Assembly (NCBI RefSeq): GCF_013030945.1
Contig: NZ_JABBXF010000072.1
Coordinates: 1 to 64,000, forward strand
DNA length: 64,000 nucleotides
Direction of reading: 5' to 3'
Source of the DNA: Streptomyces morookaense
Lineage (GTDB): Bacteria; Actinomycetota; Actinomycetes; Streptomycetales; Streptomycetaceae
A model generated the notes under the pieces. The model searched no databases. It was not told where the DNA came from and was given only the letters and a program-made list of their open reading frames with translations. The stretch's first letter is position 1; each line of letters opens with the position of its first letter. This document shows positions 10,507 to 18,703 of the stretch, in pieces. Both the position numbers and the translations under genes were made by a program.

Positions 10507-12495
10507 TCAGCCGAAATCGACCGGCATCGTCGACCACGTGCCCAGCGCCGTCTCGAAGACCTGCGGCGAGCCGGTCCAGTAGTCGTCACGGCCCTGGAAG
10601 TACACCGCGTACTCGGTGCCCGCCTCGTTCACGTACGCCTGGTCGACGGCGTGCATCGTGCGGCCCGTCGCCCTGTCGGTCCAGGTGAACTCCCAGCGGG
10701 CGCCGGGGTGTCCCTGGAAGGAGTTGGCGGTCAGGGCGACGCGCCGGTAGCTGCCGGTGCGCTGCTGCAGGGCCTTTTCGAGGTCGGTGAAGTGGTCGTA
10801 CGCGGACTGCCGGGACTTGAGCAGCAGGCCGACGCGGAGGTACGAACCGCCGGTCGGGGCCGAGTAGTCGATCTGGTGGTCGCCGGACTCCGTACGGATC
10901 CAGCGGTCGGGGACGGCGAGGCTGAAACCGAGCGGATCGTGCTGCATGACGTAGCCGGCGGGGGCGCCGGCCTGCGGGGCGGCGGTGACCGGCGGGGTCG
11001 TGGGGGCGGGCTCGTCCGACGGGCTCGCGGTGTCGTCCGACGGACCGATGACGACGCGCTTGTCGTCGTGCCGGGCGGTCTCCGCGCCCCGCGCGGCGTT
11101 CTCGTGCCGGTGCAGCACCAGCCCCGCCGCCGCGGCGCCGACGACGACGAAGGCGGCGAGGCCCGCGGCCGCGAACAGGGCCGTCCGGCGGCCCGGTACC
11201 GGCATCCGGGCGGGCCGCACGGCCCGCCCCAGGGTCCCCGACAGCACACCGGCCAGCAGCACCGCCCCCGCCGTCCACAGCGTCCCGAACAGCAGCAGTT
11301 CGCCCGCGTTCGTCGCCACGCGCGCGTCCACGCTGGTGTGCGCCCCGAGCGCGAAACGGGTGCCGGCCGACATGTGCAGCGACGCGCCGGCGGCGAAGGA
11401 CAGCAGCCACAGCGCGGCCAGGAAGAAGACACCGGCCAGGGCCTGTTCGCGGCGGTCGGCCGAGCGCCGGGCCGCCAGGACGGCGAGGAGCAATGCGCTC
11501 ACCGCGCCCACCGACAGCGCTCCGGCCTGGGCCCAGCCGCCCGCGGAACCGGCCGCGTGACCGAGCTCGGAGAGACCGAAGGCGCCGCCCTCCTCACGGC
11601 CGCGGGTGGTGACGGAGCCCTCGACCGCCGCACCCCAGGCCAGCCCCAGCCCCATCAGTCCCAGGTTGACCAGCACCAGGAGCGAGGCGAGCAGGCCCGT
11701 GCCGCCGCCGGCCTGACGCTCGTGCGTGGCCAGCACCGCGAACACGACGACGGCACACAGCGCCACCGAGAGCCCGAGGGCGCGCAGGGCGGTGCCCCAC
11801 GCCCGTGCGAGGCGCAGGGCGCCCGGTCCGAGCCGCGCGCGCAGGCGTTCACGGCACAGCACCGTCCCGCTCACCGCACCCGCGGCCGCGCACGCGAACA
11901 GCGCCGCCGTCACCGGCCCGCTGTCGACGGAGAGCAGCGGCACCTCCGGCCGCCCGTACAGACCGAGCGCCAGCACGGCCGCGCCCGACAGCAGCGCGAT
12001 CCGCACCGCGGCCTCCGGGCCGCCGCCCTGCGCACGGCGCAGCCGCCGGGCCCCGAGGGCCACGGCGCCGGCCCACAGGACGGTCACGGTCAACGGCCAG
12101 ACGGACAGCGAGCCGTGGCCCCGCACGAGCAGCGAGAGCAGCCCGCCGCTGCTGCGGGTCTCGACGTCGAGGCTGCCGCCGAGGCCCTGCACGAGCAGTG
12201 CGAGGGCGGCCTGGAAGCGGTCGGACCAGTGGCCGAACTGGCCGCGGTCGTACTTCCCGTAGGACGGGACCGAGAGGGCGAGCGCGAGCACCAGCAGCAG
12301 GGCCGCCGGCCCCAGCGCGGCCCCGGCCGACCCCGCCCAGCCGGCGCCGAAGGTGCGGCGCACGAACAGCGCGGCGGGTGACGGCGGGGCGGACGCGGCG
12401 GGGTGCGCGCCCGGCGCGTACGGGGGCAGGGGCGGCGCAGGGGGCAGGGGCGGTACGGACGGCCTCGGCGGCTCGGACGACGACGGCGGCGGCAT
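10507..12495 (-). CDS. Polytopic membrane protein with C-terminal extracellular domain, function unknown
   Basis: 662 residues. The first 37 are very proline-rich and probably cytoplasmic. About ten hydrophobic segments follow between residues 58 and 490. After the last one comes a Pro/Thr/Ser linker, then a soluble C-terminal domain (about 520-662) beginning DPLGFSLAVPDRW. This domain resembles the extracellular domains attached to some Streptomyces Ser/Thr kinases and lipoproteins. No kinase or transporter motifs are visible. It lies between the MenJ-like gene and menG on the same strand with 76- and 104-nt gaps, so a link with quinones or the envelope is possible but unproven. Confidence 0.7.
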   Translation of the reverse strand: MPPPSSSEPPRPSVPPLPPAPPLPPYAPGAHPAASAPPSPAALFVRRTFGAGWAGSAGAALGPAALLLVLALALSVPSYGKYDRGQFGHWSDRFQAALALLVQGLGGSLDVETRSSGGLLSLLVRGHGSLSVWPLTVTVLWAGAVALGARRLRRAQGGGPEAAVRIALLSGAAVLALGLYGRPEVPLLSVDSGPVTAALFACAAAGAVSGTVLCRERLRARLGPGALRLARAWGTALRALGLSVALCAVVVFAVLATHERQAGGGTGLLASLLVLVNLGLMGLGLAWGAAVEGSVTTRGREEGGAFGLSELGHAAGSAGGWAQAGALSVGAVSALLLAVLAARRSADRREQALAGVFFLAALWLLSFAAGASLHMSAGTRFALGAHTSVDARVATNAGELLLFGTLWTAGAVLLAGVLSGTLGRAVRPARMPVPGRRTALFAAAGLAAFVVVGAAAAGLVLHRHENAARGAETARHDDKRVVIGPSDDTASPSDEPAPTTPPVTAAPQAGAPAGYVMQHDPLGFSLAVPDRWIRTESGDHQIDYSAPTGGSYLRVGLLLKSRQSAYDHFTDLEKALQQRTGSYRRVALTANSFQGHPGARWEFTWTDRATGRTMHAVDQAYVNEAGTEYAVYFQGRDDYWTGSPQVFETALGTWSTMPVDFG

Positions 12496-12599
12496 AGGGG
12501 CGCTCCGGGCTCGGGCGGGAGGTGATCAAGATCGTACCGACCGAGCCTGCCTGCCCATGACAAACGGCCAACCCACGCCCCGCCCGGGGCATTTACCCC

Positions 12600-13295
12600 T
12601 TATGCAGGCTTGGTTCCCCGGTGCAGCGCAACGACGCCGCCCGTCAGGTTGCGCCACGCGACCTTCGACCAGCCGGCCTCCTGCAGCCGCGCCGCGAGGG
12701 CGGGCTGGTCCGGCCAGGAACGGATCGACTCGGCCAGGTACACATAGGCGTCCGGGTTGCTGCTGACGGCCCGCGCGACCGGCGGCAGCGCGCGCATCAG
12801 GTACTCGGTGTAGACCGTGCGGAAGGGGCCCCAGACCGGCGTGCTGAACTCGCAGATCACCACGCGGCCGCCCGGCTTCGTCACCCGCAGCAGCTCGCGC
12901 AGCGCCGCGTCCGTGTCCTGCACGTTGCGCAGCCCGAAGGAGATGGTGACCGCGTCGAAGACACCGTCCGCGAACGGCAGCCGCGTCGCGTCACCGGCGG
13001 TCAGCGGGAGCCAGGGGTGGCGCTTCTTGCCCTCGCGCAGCATGCCGGTCGAGAAGTCGCACGGCACGACGTACGCGCCGTCGGCGGTGAAGGGGATCGA
13101 GGAGGTGCCCGTGCCGGCCGCGAGGTCCAGCACCTTCTCCCCCGGCCGCCCGCCCACGGCCTGCGCCACGGCCTTGCGCCACAGCCGCGCCTGGCCGAGC
13201 GAGAGCACGTCGTTGGTCAGGTCGTACTTCGCCGCCACGTCGTCGAACATCGCGGCGACTTCGTGCGGCTGCTTGTCCAGGGATGCTCGGGTCAC
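12600..13295 (-). CDS. menG: Demethylmenaquinone methyltransferase
   Basis: Transfers a methyl group from S-adenosylmethionine to demethylmenaquinone, the final common step of menaquinone synthesis. 231 residues, as expected for UbiE/MenG. The SAM-binding motif is LDLAAGTGTSS, and the family motif FGLRNV appears in the middle, followed by EFSTPVWGP. The start is GTG at 13295. No Shine-Dalgarno sequence is evident, and AACAAT stands about 6 nt upstream, so the mRNA may be leaderless. The gene is preceded by a 373-nt gap and should have its own promoter. Confidence 0.95.
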   Translation of the reverse strand: MTRASLDKQPHEVAAMFDDVAAKYDLTNDVLSLGQARLWRKAVAQAVGGRPGEKVLDLAAGTGTSSIPFTADGAYVVPCDFSTGMLREGKKRHPWLPLTAGDATRLPFADGVFDAVTISFGLRNVQDTDAALRELLRVTKPGGRVVICEFSTPVWGPFRTVYTEYLMRALPPVARAVSSNPDAYVYLAESIRSWPDQPALAARLQEAGWSKVAWRNLTGGVVALHRGTKPA

Positions 13296-13668
13296 GCACC
13301 CATTGTTCACCACGGCCCCACGGCGCTCTTGGACGGGGACGGCTCGCCCGGGAAGGACGGACCGCGCCGCGGTGCCGACTGCGCCTTCCCATGGGGCCCC
13401 CGCACCCACGGGACCGCCGGTCCCCCCGCCTGTCGCCCCCTCGGCAACCAGGCGTCCTGCCGGCGGCGCGCGTCCTTGCGACCCGCCGCTGTGTCCTTGT
13501 CGGCCGGGTCCTCCACACTTCGCACCGCGGGACAGCCTCGGCGGCCGTCCCCGCAGTGATCATCCTGCCGGGGAAGCGGACCGGGAGCGTCCGCGTTGAC
13601 GGGGTCCTGACGTGGGGGGTCGGCGTCCTTACGGGTCGTTGACGGCCCGGCCGGGCCCGCCGCCGCGC
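13296..13668. other. Intergenic region between menG and the amidohydrolase-like gene
   Basis: A GC-rich stretch of 373 bp. Reading frames exist on both strands but show no family sequence, no ribosome binding site, and Arg/Pro/Ala-heavy composition typical of wrong-frame translation. I see nothing functional beyond the likely menG promoter at its left end. Confidence 0.5.
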
Positions 13669-14310
13669 TCACCGCCCCCGGAACACCAGCCGTCCCGCCA
13701 GCACCGTCGCCACGCAGCCGCCCGCACCCCGCGCGAGCAGCCCGGCCTCGTCCGGAACGTCGAAGGCGGCGAGGTCGGCGCGGGCGCCGACGGACAGGGG
13801 CGCCGCGACGGCGGCCGCCAACTCCCGCACGCCGCACAGGGGATCGAGGTCCGGCGCGCCGGGCGCCGCCGGGCCCGGGAGCACCCGCAGACCGGAGCGC
13901 GCCACCGCCGTCGAGAGCACCGGGTCGCCGAAGGGACCCGTGACCGCCGTCGTCCCGTGCCGCAGCATCAGCTGCAGTCCGCGCCGCACGCTGCCCGAGC
14001 GCCGGGTCTCCGACAGCTCCAGGGCCGCCAGCCGGTCACCGGTCAGCATCGCGTCCCCGAGCTCGGCGTACTCGCGGGGATCGGGGTGGTAGGCGTGCTC
14101 CAGCAGCCACGCCGCACGCTCCTGCCGCAGCCCGGGCGCCAGCACGCCCGGCCAGCGGCGCACACGGGCACCGGGGTGCGCCGCGGCGAGCTCCTCGTAC
14201 GGGCCGAGCGCCGCGACCCTGTCGCCTGCCACGGCCACGGCCCCGCCGGGCACGGGCTCCGCACCGGGGACGGCCGTCAGCAGCAGGTCCGCCGCATGGA
14301 TCGTCAGCAC
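13669..14310 (-). CDS. Amidohydrolase-like (imidazolonepropionase-like) protein lacking the metal site
   Basis: 213 residues, about half the length of a normal amidohydrolase. It has the small composite beta-sandwich start (LTIHAADLLLTAVPGAEPVP) and end (VATVLAGRLVFRGR) of that superfamily. Where active enzymes have PGLVNxHxH, this protein reads PGLRQERAAW, so the HxH metal ligands are missing; the TIM-barrel part is shortened. It starts 14 nt after mqnC, so they are probably one operon. An aminodeoxyfutalosine deaminase role is tempting from context, but the absent metal site argues against catalysis. A structural or regulatory remnant is an alternative. Confidence 0.75.
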   Translation of the reverse strand: MLTIHAADLLLTAVPGAEPVPGGAVAVAGDRVAALGPYEELAAAHPGARVRRWPGVLAPGLRQERAAWLLEHAYHPDPREYAELGDAMLTGDRLAALELSETRRSGSVRRGLQLMLRHGTTAVTGPFGDPVLSTAVARSGLRVLPGPAAPGAPDLDPLCGVRELAAAVAAPLSVGARADLAAFDVPDEAGLLARGAGGCVATVLAGRLVFRGR

Positions 14311-14324
14311 GAACGGCCCGGCCG

Positions 14325-15521
14325 TCAGCGGGCGTCGATGATCTGCAGCTCGGGGTGGGCCGTGCCGCCCTCGATCGCCGTCGACGACAGATGCGAGACG
14401 ACGCGGTCGTCCACCGGGTCGTTCGCCGGGTCGTCGTGCACGAGCAGGTGCTCGTACGTCGTGGCGCGCTGCGCCGGGACACGGCCGGCCTTGCGGATGA
14501 GATCGATGATCTCCATGCGGTTGGAGCGGTGCTTGGCACCGGCCGAGGAGACCACGTTCTCCTCGAGCATGATCGAGCCCAGGTCGTCGGCGCCGTAGTG
14601 CAGCGACAGCTGGCCGATCTCCTTGCCGGTGGTCAGCCAGGAGCCCTGGATGTGGGCCACGTTGTCCAGGAAGAGCCGCGCGACGGCGATCATCCGCAGG
14701 TACTCGAAGATCGTCGCCTGCGTGCGGCCCTTCAGGGCGTTGTTCTGCGGCTGGTAGGTGTACGGGATGAACGCGCGGAAGCCGCCGGTGCGGTCCTGGA
14801 CGTCGCGGATCATCCGCAGGTGCTCGATGCGCTCGGCGTTGGTCTCGCCCGTGCCCATCAGCATGGTGGAGGTCGACTCCACGCCCAGCGTGTGGGCGAG
14901 CTCCATGATCTCCAGCCAGCGCTCGCCGGACTCCTTCAGCGGCGCGATGGCCTTGCGCGGCCGCTCCGGCAGCAGTTCGGCGCCCGCGCCCGCGAAGGAG
15001 TCGAGGCCGGCGGCGTGGATCCGGCGGATCGCCTCCTCGGCGCTCACGCCGGAGATCCGCGCCATGTGCTCGACCTCGGACGCGCCGAGGGAGTGGATGA
15101 CGAGCTGCGGGAACTCCTTCTTGATCGCCGCGAAGTGCTCCTCGTAGTACTCCACGCCGTAGTCGGGGTGGTGCCCGCCCTGGAACATGATCTGCGTGCC
15201 GCCCAGTTCGACCGTCTCCGCGCAGCGGCGCAGGATGTCGTCCAGCGGGCGGGTCCAGACCTTGTCGCTCTTCGGCGGGGCGTAGAAGGCGCAGAACTTG
15301 CATGCGGTGACACACGAGTTCGTGTAGTTGATGTTGCGCTCGATGATGTACGTCGCGATGTGCTCGGTGCCCGCGTAGCGCCGGCGGCGGACGGCGTCCG
15401 CGGCCGCGCCGAGCGCGTGCAGCGGCGCCGAGCGGTACAGCTCGAGGGCCTCCTCCGGGGTGATCCGGCCGCCTGCGGCGGCGCGGTCGAGGACGGACTG
15501 AAGGTCGGCGTTCTCGGTCAC
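14325..15521 (-). CDS. mqnC: Cyclic dehypoxanthinyl futalosine synthase (radical SAM)
   Basis: Radical SAM enzyme of the futalosine menaquinone pathway; it cyclises dehypoxanthine futalosine. 398 residues. The 4Fe-4S motif is C70, C74 and C77 (CVTACKFC), followed by the family sequences GGTQIMFQGGHHPD and MLMGTGET. The start is GTG at 15521, supported by GGAAGGGA just upstream. It is paralogous to mqnE at 25747 but distinct from it in sequence around the cluster. First gene of a two-gene unit with the amidohydrolase-like protein. Confidence 0.96.
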   Translation of the reverse strand: MTENADLQSVLDRAAAGGRITPEEALELYRSAPLHALGAAADAVRRRRYAGTEHIATYIIERNINYTNSCVTACKFCAFYAPPKSDKVWTRPLDDILRRCAETVELGGTQIMFQGGHHPDYGVEYYEEHFAAIKKEFPQLVIHSLGASEVEHMARISGVSAEEAIRRIHAAGLDSFAGAGAELLPERPRKAIAPLKESGERWLEIMELAHTLGVESTSTMLMGTGETNAERIEHLRMIRDVQDRTGGFRAFIPYTYQPQNNALKGRTQATIFEYLRMIAVARLFLDNVAHIQGSWLTTGKEIGQLSLHYGADDLGSIMLEENVVSSAGAKHRSNRMEIIDLIRKAGRVPAQRATTYEHLLVHDDPANDPVDDRVVSHLSSTAIEGGTAHPELQIIDAR

Positions 15522-15806
15522 CGGGCGTCCCTTCCGGAGGGTGTTGTGTACGACGAACCACCCTACGCCAGGGGTCCGACGGCACTCCTGGCGGCCGGAC
15601 AAGTCCCGGCAACCCGCGGATCTTCCGGCAAAAGCGGTTGCATCCGGGCTCTCCGCCGCCCCCCGGAAGAGGCTGTGCGCCCCCCGATTAGCCTATGACG
15701 CAATTCACCGGCCGATCGGGAACCCGGGCTCGAGGTTTGCCCATCACCTAGGTCGGAACACCCACCGTCATGTCCTTCGGGGCAGCAAATCGTCCGGAGC
15801 GACGCG

Positions 15807-16907
15807 ATGACGCACTCAGCCAACGGGGCCTACCAGTCCCAGGGCCACCGCCGGGCCTCCCGCGCGAAACGATGGATCCTCGTCGTGGCGTGCATAGCCG
15901 TGCTCGGCGCGATCGCCTACCCCGTCCTCAACTACTTCGACGTCTTCTCGGACAAGGGCGAGTCCGTCTCCTTCGGCCAGAGTGCGGCCGGGGGCCCGGC
16001 GGGCGGCGGCGGGCAGGCGGGCGGCAACAACGGTGCTCCGGCCGACTCCAAGACGCAGATGCCCACCGGCCCGCAGGCCGACTTCAAGGTCGCCAACACC
16101 GTGGAGGACGGCACCAAGATCGCCGTCACCACCTACACCGGCAAGAAGTCCGGCTTCACCGGCAAGGTGTGGGTCTGGGCCCCGAAGCAGTACAACGACC
16201 CGAAGTACAAGAACAGCGGCTTCCCGGTCCTCGTCGCGCTCCCCGGCGGCAACGGCTACCCGATGAACTACTGGATGGGCACCGACCTCAAGCTCGAGTC
16301 GTCGATCGCCCAGTGGTCGCAGGAGGGCAAGTCGCAGCCCTTCATCGTCGTGATGCCGGTGCTGAACCCGGACAACAAGTACTACTACGACGGCAGTGAC
16401 ATCCCGAACCAGCCCAAGATGGGCACCTGGCTCTCCGAGGACGTCCCCGACCTGGTGCGGGAGAACTTCCGCACGCTGAAGTCGCGTGACGGCTGGGCGT
16501 TCATGGGCTCCTCCTCCGGCGGCTTCTCCGGCCTGAAGGCCGTTCTGCAGAAGCCCGACAAGTTCAAGGCCGTGATCGCCTCCGGCCCGGACATCGTCCC
16601 GGACTCCCCGCTGTGGGCCGGCCACGACCAGGAGAAGGCCGCCAACAACCCCGAGCTGCTGGCCCAGAAGCTGATCGACACCAAGGGTCCCGAGGTCTAC
16701 CTCGCCTTCCAGTACGGCACCAAGGAGACGTCGGTGATCCCGAAGGTGGACAAGTTCATCGCCACCTACGGCAAGGGCCCGATCCACACCCATCTGCAGG
16801 TCATCCAGGGCGGCGAGCACAACGCCAAGACCTATGTGAAGGGCATGGGCGACAGCTCCATGAAGTGGATCAGCGACCACATGGAGGGGCCGACGCCCTC
16901 CTCCTGA
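15807..16907 (+). CDS. Membrane-anchored alpha/beta-hydrolase esterase (esterase D/antigen 85-like)
   Basis: 366 residues. A basic N-terminus precedes one transmembrane segment (about 23-43). Next comes a Gly/Ala linker, then an extracellular alpha/beta-hydrolase domain from about residue 92. The nucleophile elbow is GSSSG with S236, preceded by an oxyanion-loop sequence ALPGGNGYP; a candidate catalytic histidine is in QGGEHNAKTY near the C-terminus. The fold resembles the antigen 85/FrsA group, but mycolic acid synthesis is not expected here, so the substrate is unknown. It is divergent from mqnC. Confidence 0.85.
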   Translation: MTHSANGAYQSQGHRRASRAKRWILVVACIAVLGAIAYPVLNYFDVFSDKGESVSFGQSAAGGPAGGGGQAGGNNGAPADSKTQMPTGPQADFKVANTVEDGTKIAVTTYTGKKSGFTGKVWVWAPKQYNDPKYKNSGFPVLVALPGGNGYPMNYWMGTDLKLESSIAQWSQEGKSQPFIVVMPVLNPDNKYYYDGSDIPNQPKMGTWLSEDVPDLVRENFRTLKSRDGWAFMGSSSGGFSGLKAVLQKPDKFKAVIASGPDIVPDSPLWAGHDQEKAANNPELLAQKLIDTKGPEVYLAFQYGTKETSVIPKVDKFIATYGKGPIHTHLQVIQGGEHNAKTYVKGMGDSSMKWISDHMEGPTPSS

Positions 16908-16921
16908 TCCTCACGAGGACA

Positions 16922-16965
16922 CAGCACAAGAGCCCCCGGGAACGTCCCCGGGGGCTCTTGTGCTG
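16922..16965. terminator. Bidirectional terminator between the esterase gene and mqnA
   Basis: A perfect 19-bp stem: the left arm 16922-16940 (starting CAGCACAAGAG) pairs with 16947-16965 around a 6-nt loop. It lies between two convergent stops and carries T-rich sequence on both sides of the GC core, so it can stop transcription in both directions. Confidence 0.9.
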
Positions 16966-16975
16966 CCGGTGGCGG

Positions 16976-17875
16976 TCAGCGGTCCAGCAGCTGCACCCGC
17001 ACGTCCGCCGGGAAGCCCGTCGTGGGTCCCGTGCGGCGCGCGAACTCCGTCACGCCGGCCAGCTGGTCCGGGCCGAAGCGGAAGTCCAGCGTGGTGAAGT
17101 ACCGCTCCAGCAGCTCGGCGTCGAAGGCCTCCCAGCGCGCCGCCTGCTCGGCCACCTTGGCGACCTCCTCCAGGGACACGTCCCGGGACTCCAGGAAGGC
17201 CTGGTGCACCTTGGCGACGATGCCCGGCTCGCGGGCCAGGTAGTCGCGGCGCGCGGCCCACACGGCGAAGACGAACGGCAGGCCCGTCCAGTCCTTCCAC
17301 ATCTGCCCGAGGTCGTGCACCTCCAGCCCGAGCCGCGGCGCGTCGTGCAGCGAGGCCCGCAGCGCGGCGTCGCCGATGAGGACGGCGGCGTCCGCCTCCT
17401 GCATCATCAGGCTGAGGTCCGGCGGACAGGTGTAGTAGTCGGGCTGTACGCCGTACCGCTCGGCGAGCAGCAGCTCGGCCAGGCGCACGGAGGTGCGCGA
17501 GGTGGAGCCGAGGGCGACGCGCGCCCCGTCCAGCTGCTCCAGGGGGAGCTGGGAGACGATGACGCAGGACATCACGGGCCCGTCGCAGCCCACGGCGATG
17601 TCCGGCAGCGCGACGAGGTCGTCCGCGTTTCTCAGGAACTCCACGAGCGTGATCGGCCCGATGTCCAGGTCGCCGTTCACGAGCTGCTCACTGAGCTTCT
17701 CGGGGGTGTCCTTGGTCAGATCCAGATCGAGCAGCGTGCCGGTCCGGGCGAGGCCCCAGTAGAGGGGCAGGCAGTTGAGAAACTGGATGTGGCCGACGCG
17801 CGGGCGGCTGCGGAGGCTCCGGGGCCCGTCCTGCGGGTCCGCCGCGATCGCTACATCCGAGGCTGAATTGTCCAC
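16976..17875 (-). CDS. mqnA: Chorismate dehydratase (menaquinone synthesis)
   Basis: First enzyme of the futalosine route: converts chorismate to 3-enolpyruvoyl-benzoate. 299 residues from GTG at 17875. It has the periplasmic-binding-like fold typical of MqnA, with VGHIQFLNCLPLYWG near residues 27-41 and the SRTSVRLAELLL block around 124-135. The N-terminal 25 residues are a variable extension. Monocistronic, with a shared terminator at its 3' end and the cold-shock gene divergent at its 5' end. Confidence 0.95.
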   Translation of the reverse strand: MDNSASDVAIAADPQDGPRSLRSRPRVGHIQFLNCLPLYWGLARTGTLLDLDLTKDTPEKLSEQLVNGDLDIGPITLVEFLRNADDLVALPDIAVGCDGPVMSCVIVSQLPLEQLDGARVALGSTSRTSVRLAELLLAERYGVQPDYYTCPPDLSLMMQEADAAVLIGDAALRASLHDAPRLGLEVHDLGQMWKDWTGLPFVFAVWAARRDYLAREPGIVAKVHQAFLESRDVSLEEVAKVAEQAARWEAFDAELLERYFTTLDFRFGPDQLAGVTEFARRTGPTTGFPADVRVQLLDR

Positions 17876-18000
17876 ATCCGGAGGCTAGCCCCGCCCCCTG
17901 GCGGGCGCTGTGCCGGGGTCCCACCGCGCACCGGACTGAAGACGGATCCTTTCCGGCCGGAGGACGCCGAAAACCCACCTTGGGCGTGATCTTCAACTCT

Positions 18001-18159
18001 TTCCCCGCGAGAAGCCCGCGTGCTAGGCTCGCCGCAAGTTGCAGTTTGGTTTCCCTTGCAGTACAGAGCCTGCGGAGCATGTGACCCGCAGGCTTTTGTA
18101 GTTTTCAGACTTCTCGCAGGTTCTGGAGCAGGGCAACCCTTTGGCCCATAGGAGGGCTT
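18001..18159 (+). promoter_or_regulatory. Promoter and structured leader of the cold-shock gene
   Basis: A -10-like TAGGCT (18024-18029) with a weak TTCCCC 17 nt upstream predicts a leader of roughly 120 nt. Inside it, AGCCTGCGG (18067-18075) pairs with CCGCAGGCT (18086-18094), followed directly by TTT. This resembles an intrinsic terminator placed before the gene. AGGAGG at 18150-18155 is the ribosome binding site. Long structured leaders are known for cold-shock genes; attenuation here is inference. Confidence 0.5.
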
Positions 18160-18366
18160 ATGGCTACCGGAACCGTGAAGTGGTTCAACGCTGAAAAGGG
18201 CTTTGGCTTCATCGCCCAGGACGGCGGGGGCCCCGACGTCTTCGTCCACTACTCCGCGATCAACGCCGCCGGCTTCCGCTCCCTCGAGGAGAACCAGCTG
18301 GTCAGCTTCGACGTCACGCAGGGCCCGAAGGGCCCGCAGGCGGAGAACGTGACCCCGCAGGGCTGA
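18160..18366 (+). CDS. Cold-shock protein, CspA family
   Basis: 68-residue single cold-shock domain that binds single-stranded RNA or DNA and melts secondary structure. The RNP1 motif KGFGFIAQD and RNP2 motif VFVHYSAI are both intact, and the start MATGTVKWFNAEKG is canonical. A strong AGGAGG lies just before the ATG. It is divergent from mqnA and followed by a terminator, hence a single-gene transcript. By position it resembles the S. coelicolor cold-shock gene next to mqnA, as I remember it. Confidence 0.97.
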   Translation: MATGTVKWFNAEKGFGFIAQDGGGPDVFVHYSAINAAGFRSLEENQLVSFDVTQGPKGPQAENVTPQG

Positions 18367-18405
18367 CCCCCTGCGGACCGTTCGCGCGGTCTGTGTGCAG
18401 CACCC

Positions 18406-18449
18406 AAGGAGCCCTGCCCCCGCTTCGGCGAGGGCGGGGCTCCTGCCTT
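18406..18449 (+). terminator. Terminator of the cold-shock gene
   Basis: AGGAGCCCTGCCC (18407-18419) pairs with GGGCGGGGCTCCT (18432-18444), with one G-U pair, and GCCTTTT follows. The next ~200 bp up to the AraC gene promoter holds no gene I can support. Confidence 0.85.
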
Positions 18450-18668
18450 TTCCCGTGCGGGGCGGGCGGCGGATTTCCCGGTTATTCACCCACCCGGGTC
18501 ACTCCATTCACCCGTTTCACCGGACGTTTTTGTACCCTCTTTTGTGCACCCATTCCCCGTACGTTCGCACAACACATCGATTTCGGCCACATGGCGTTCC
18601 GTGATCGCCGCCCGGCGGAGTTTCGGAGGCGCACGTCCGCGCCCGGATGCACGGAACCACCGGCGCCA

Positions 18669-18697
18669 CTGACGTGAACGCTCAACGGCGCTACCGT
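18669..18697 (+). promoter_or_regulatory. Promoter of the AraC-family gene (leaderless)
   Basis: CTGACG (18669-18674) and TACCGT (18692-18697) are separated by 17 nt and match -35 and -10 consensus well. The ATG at 18704 lies 6 nt after the -10, so transcription should begin at or next to the start codon, giving a leaderless mRNA. This also fixes the start, since the longer in-frame starts would lie inside the promoter. Confidence 0.65.
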
Positions 18698-18703
18698 GCC
18701 CGC

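Noticed and set aside
13296..13668. Small gene between menG and the amidohydrolase-like gene
   Set aside because: All frames give Arg/Pro/Gly-rich translations without a start signal; treated as intergenic.
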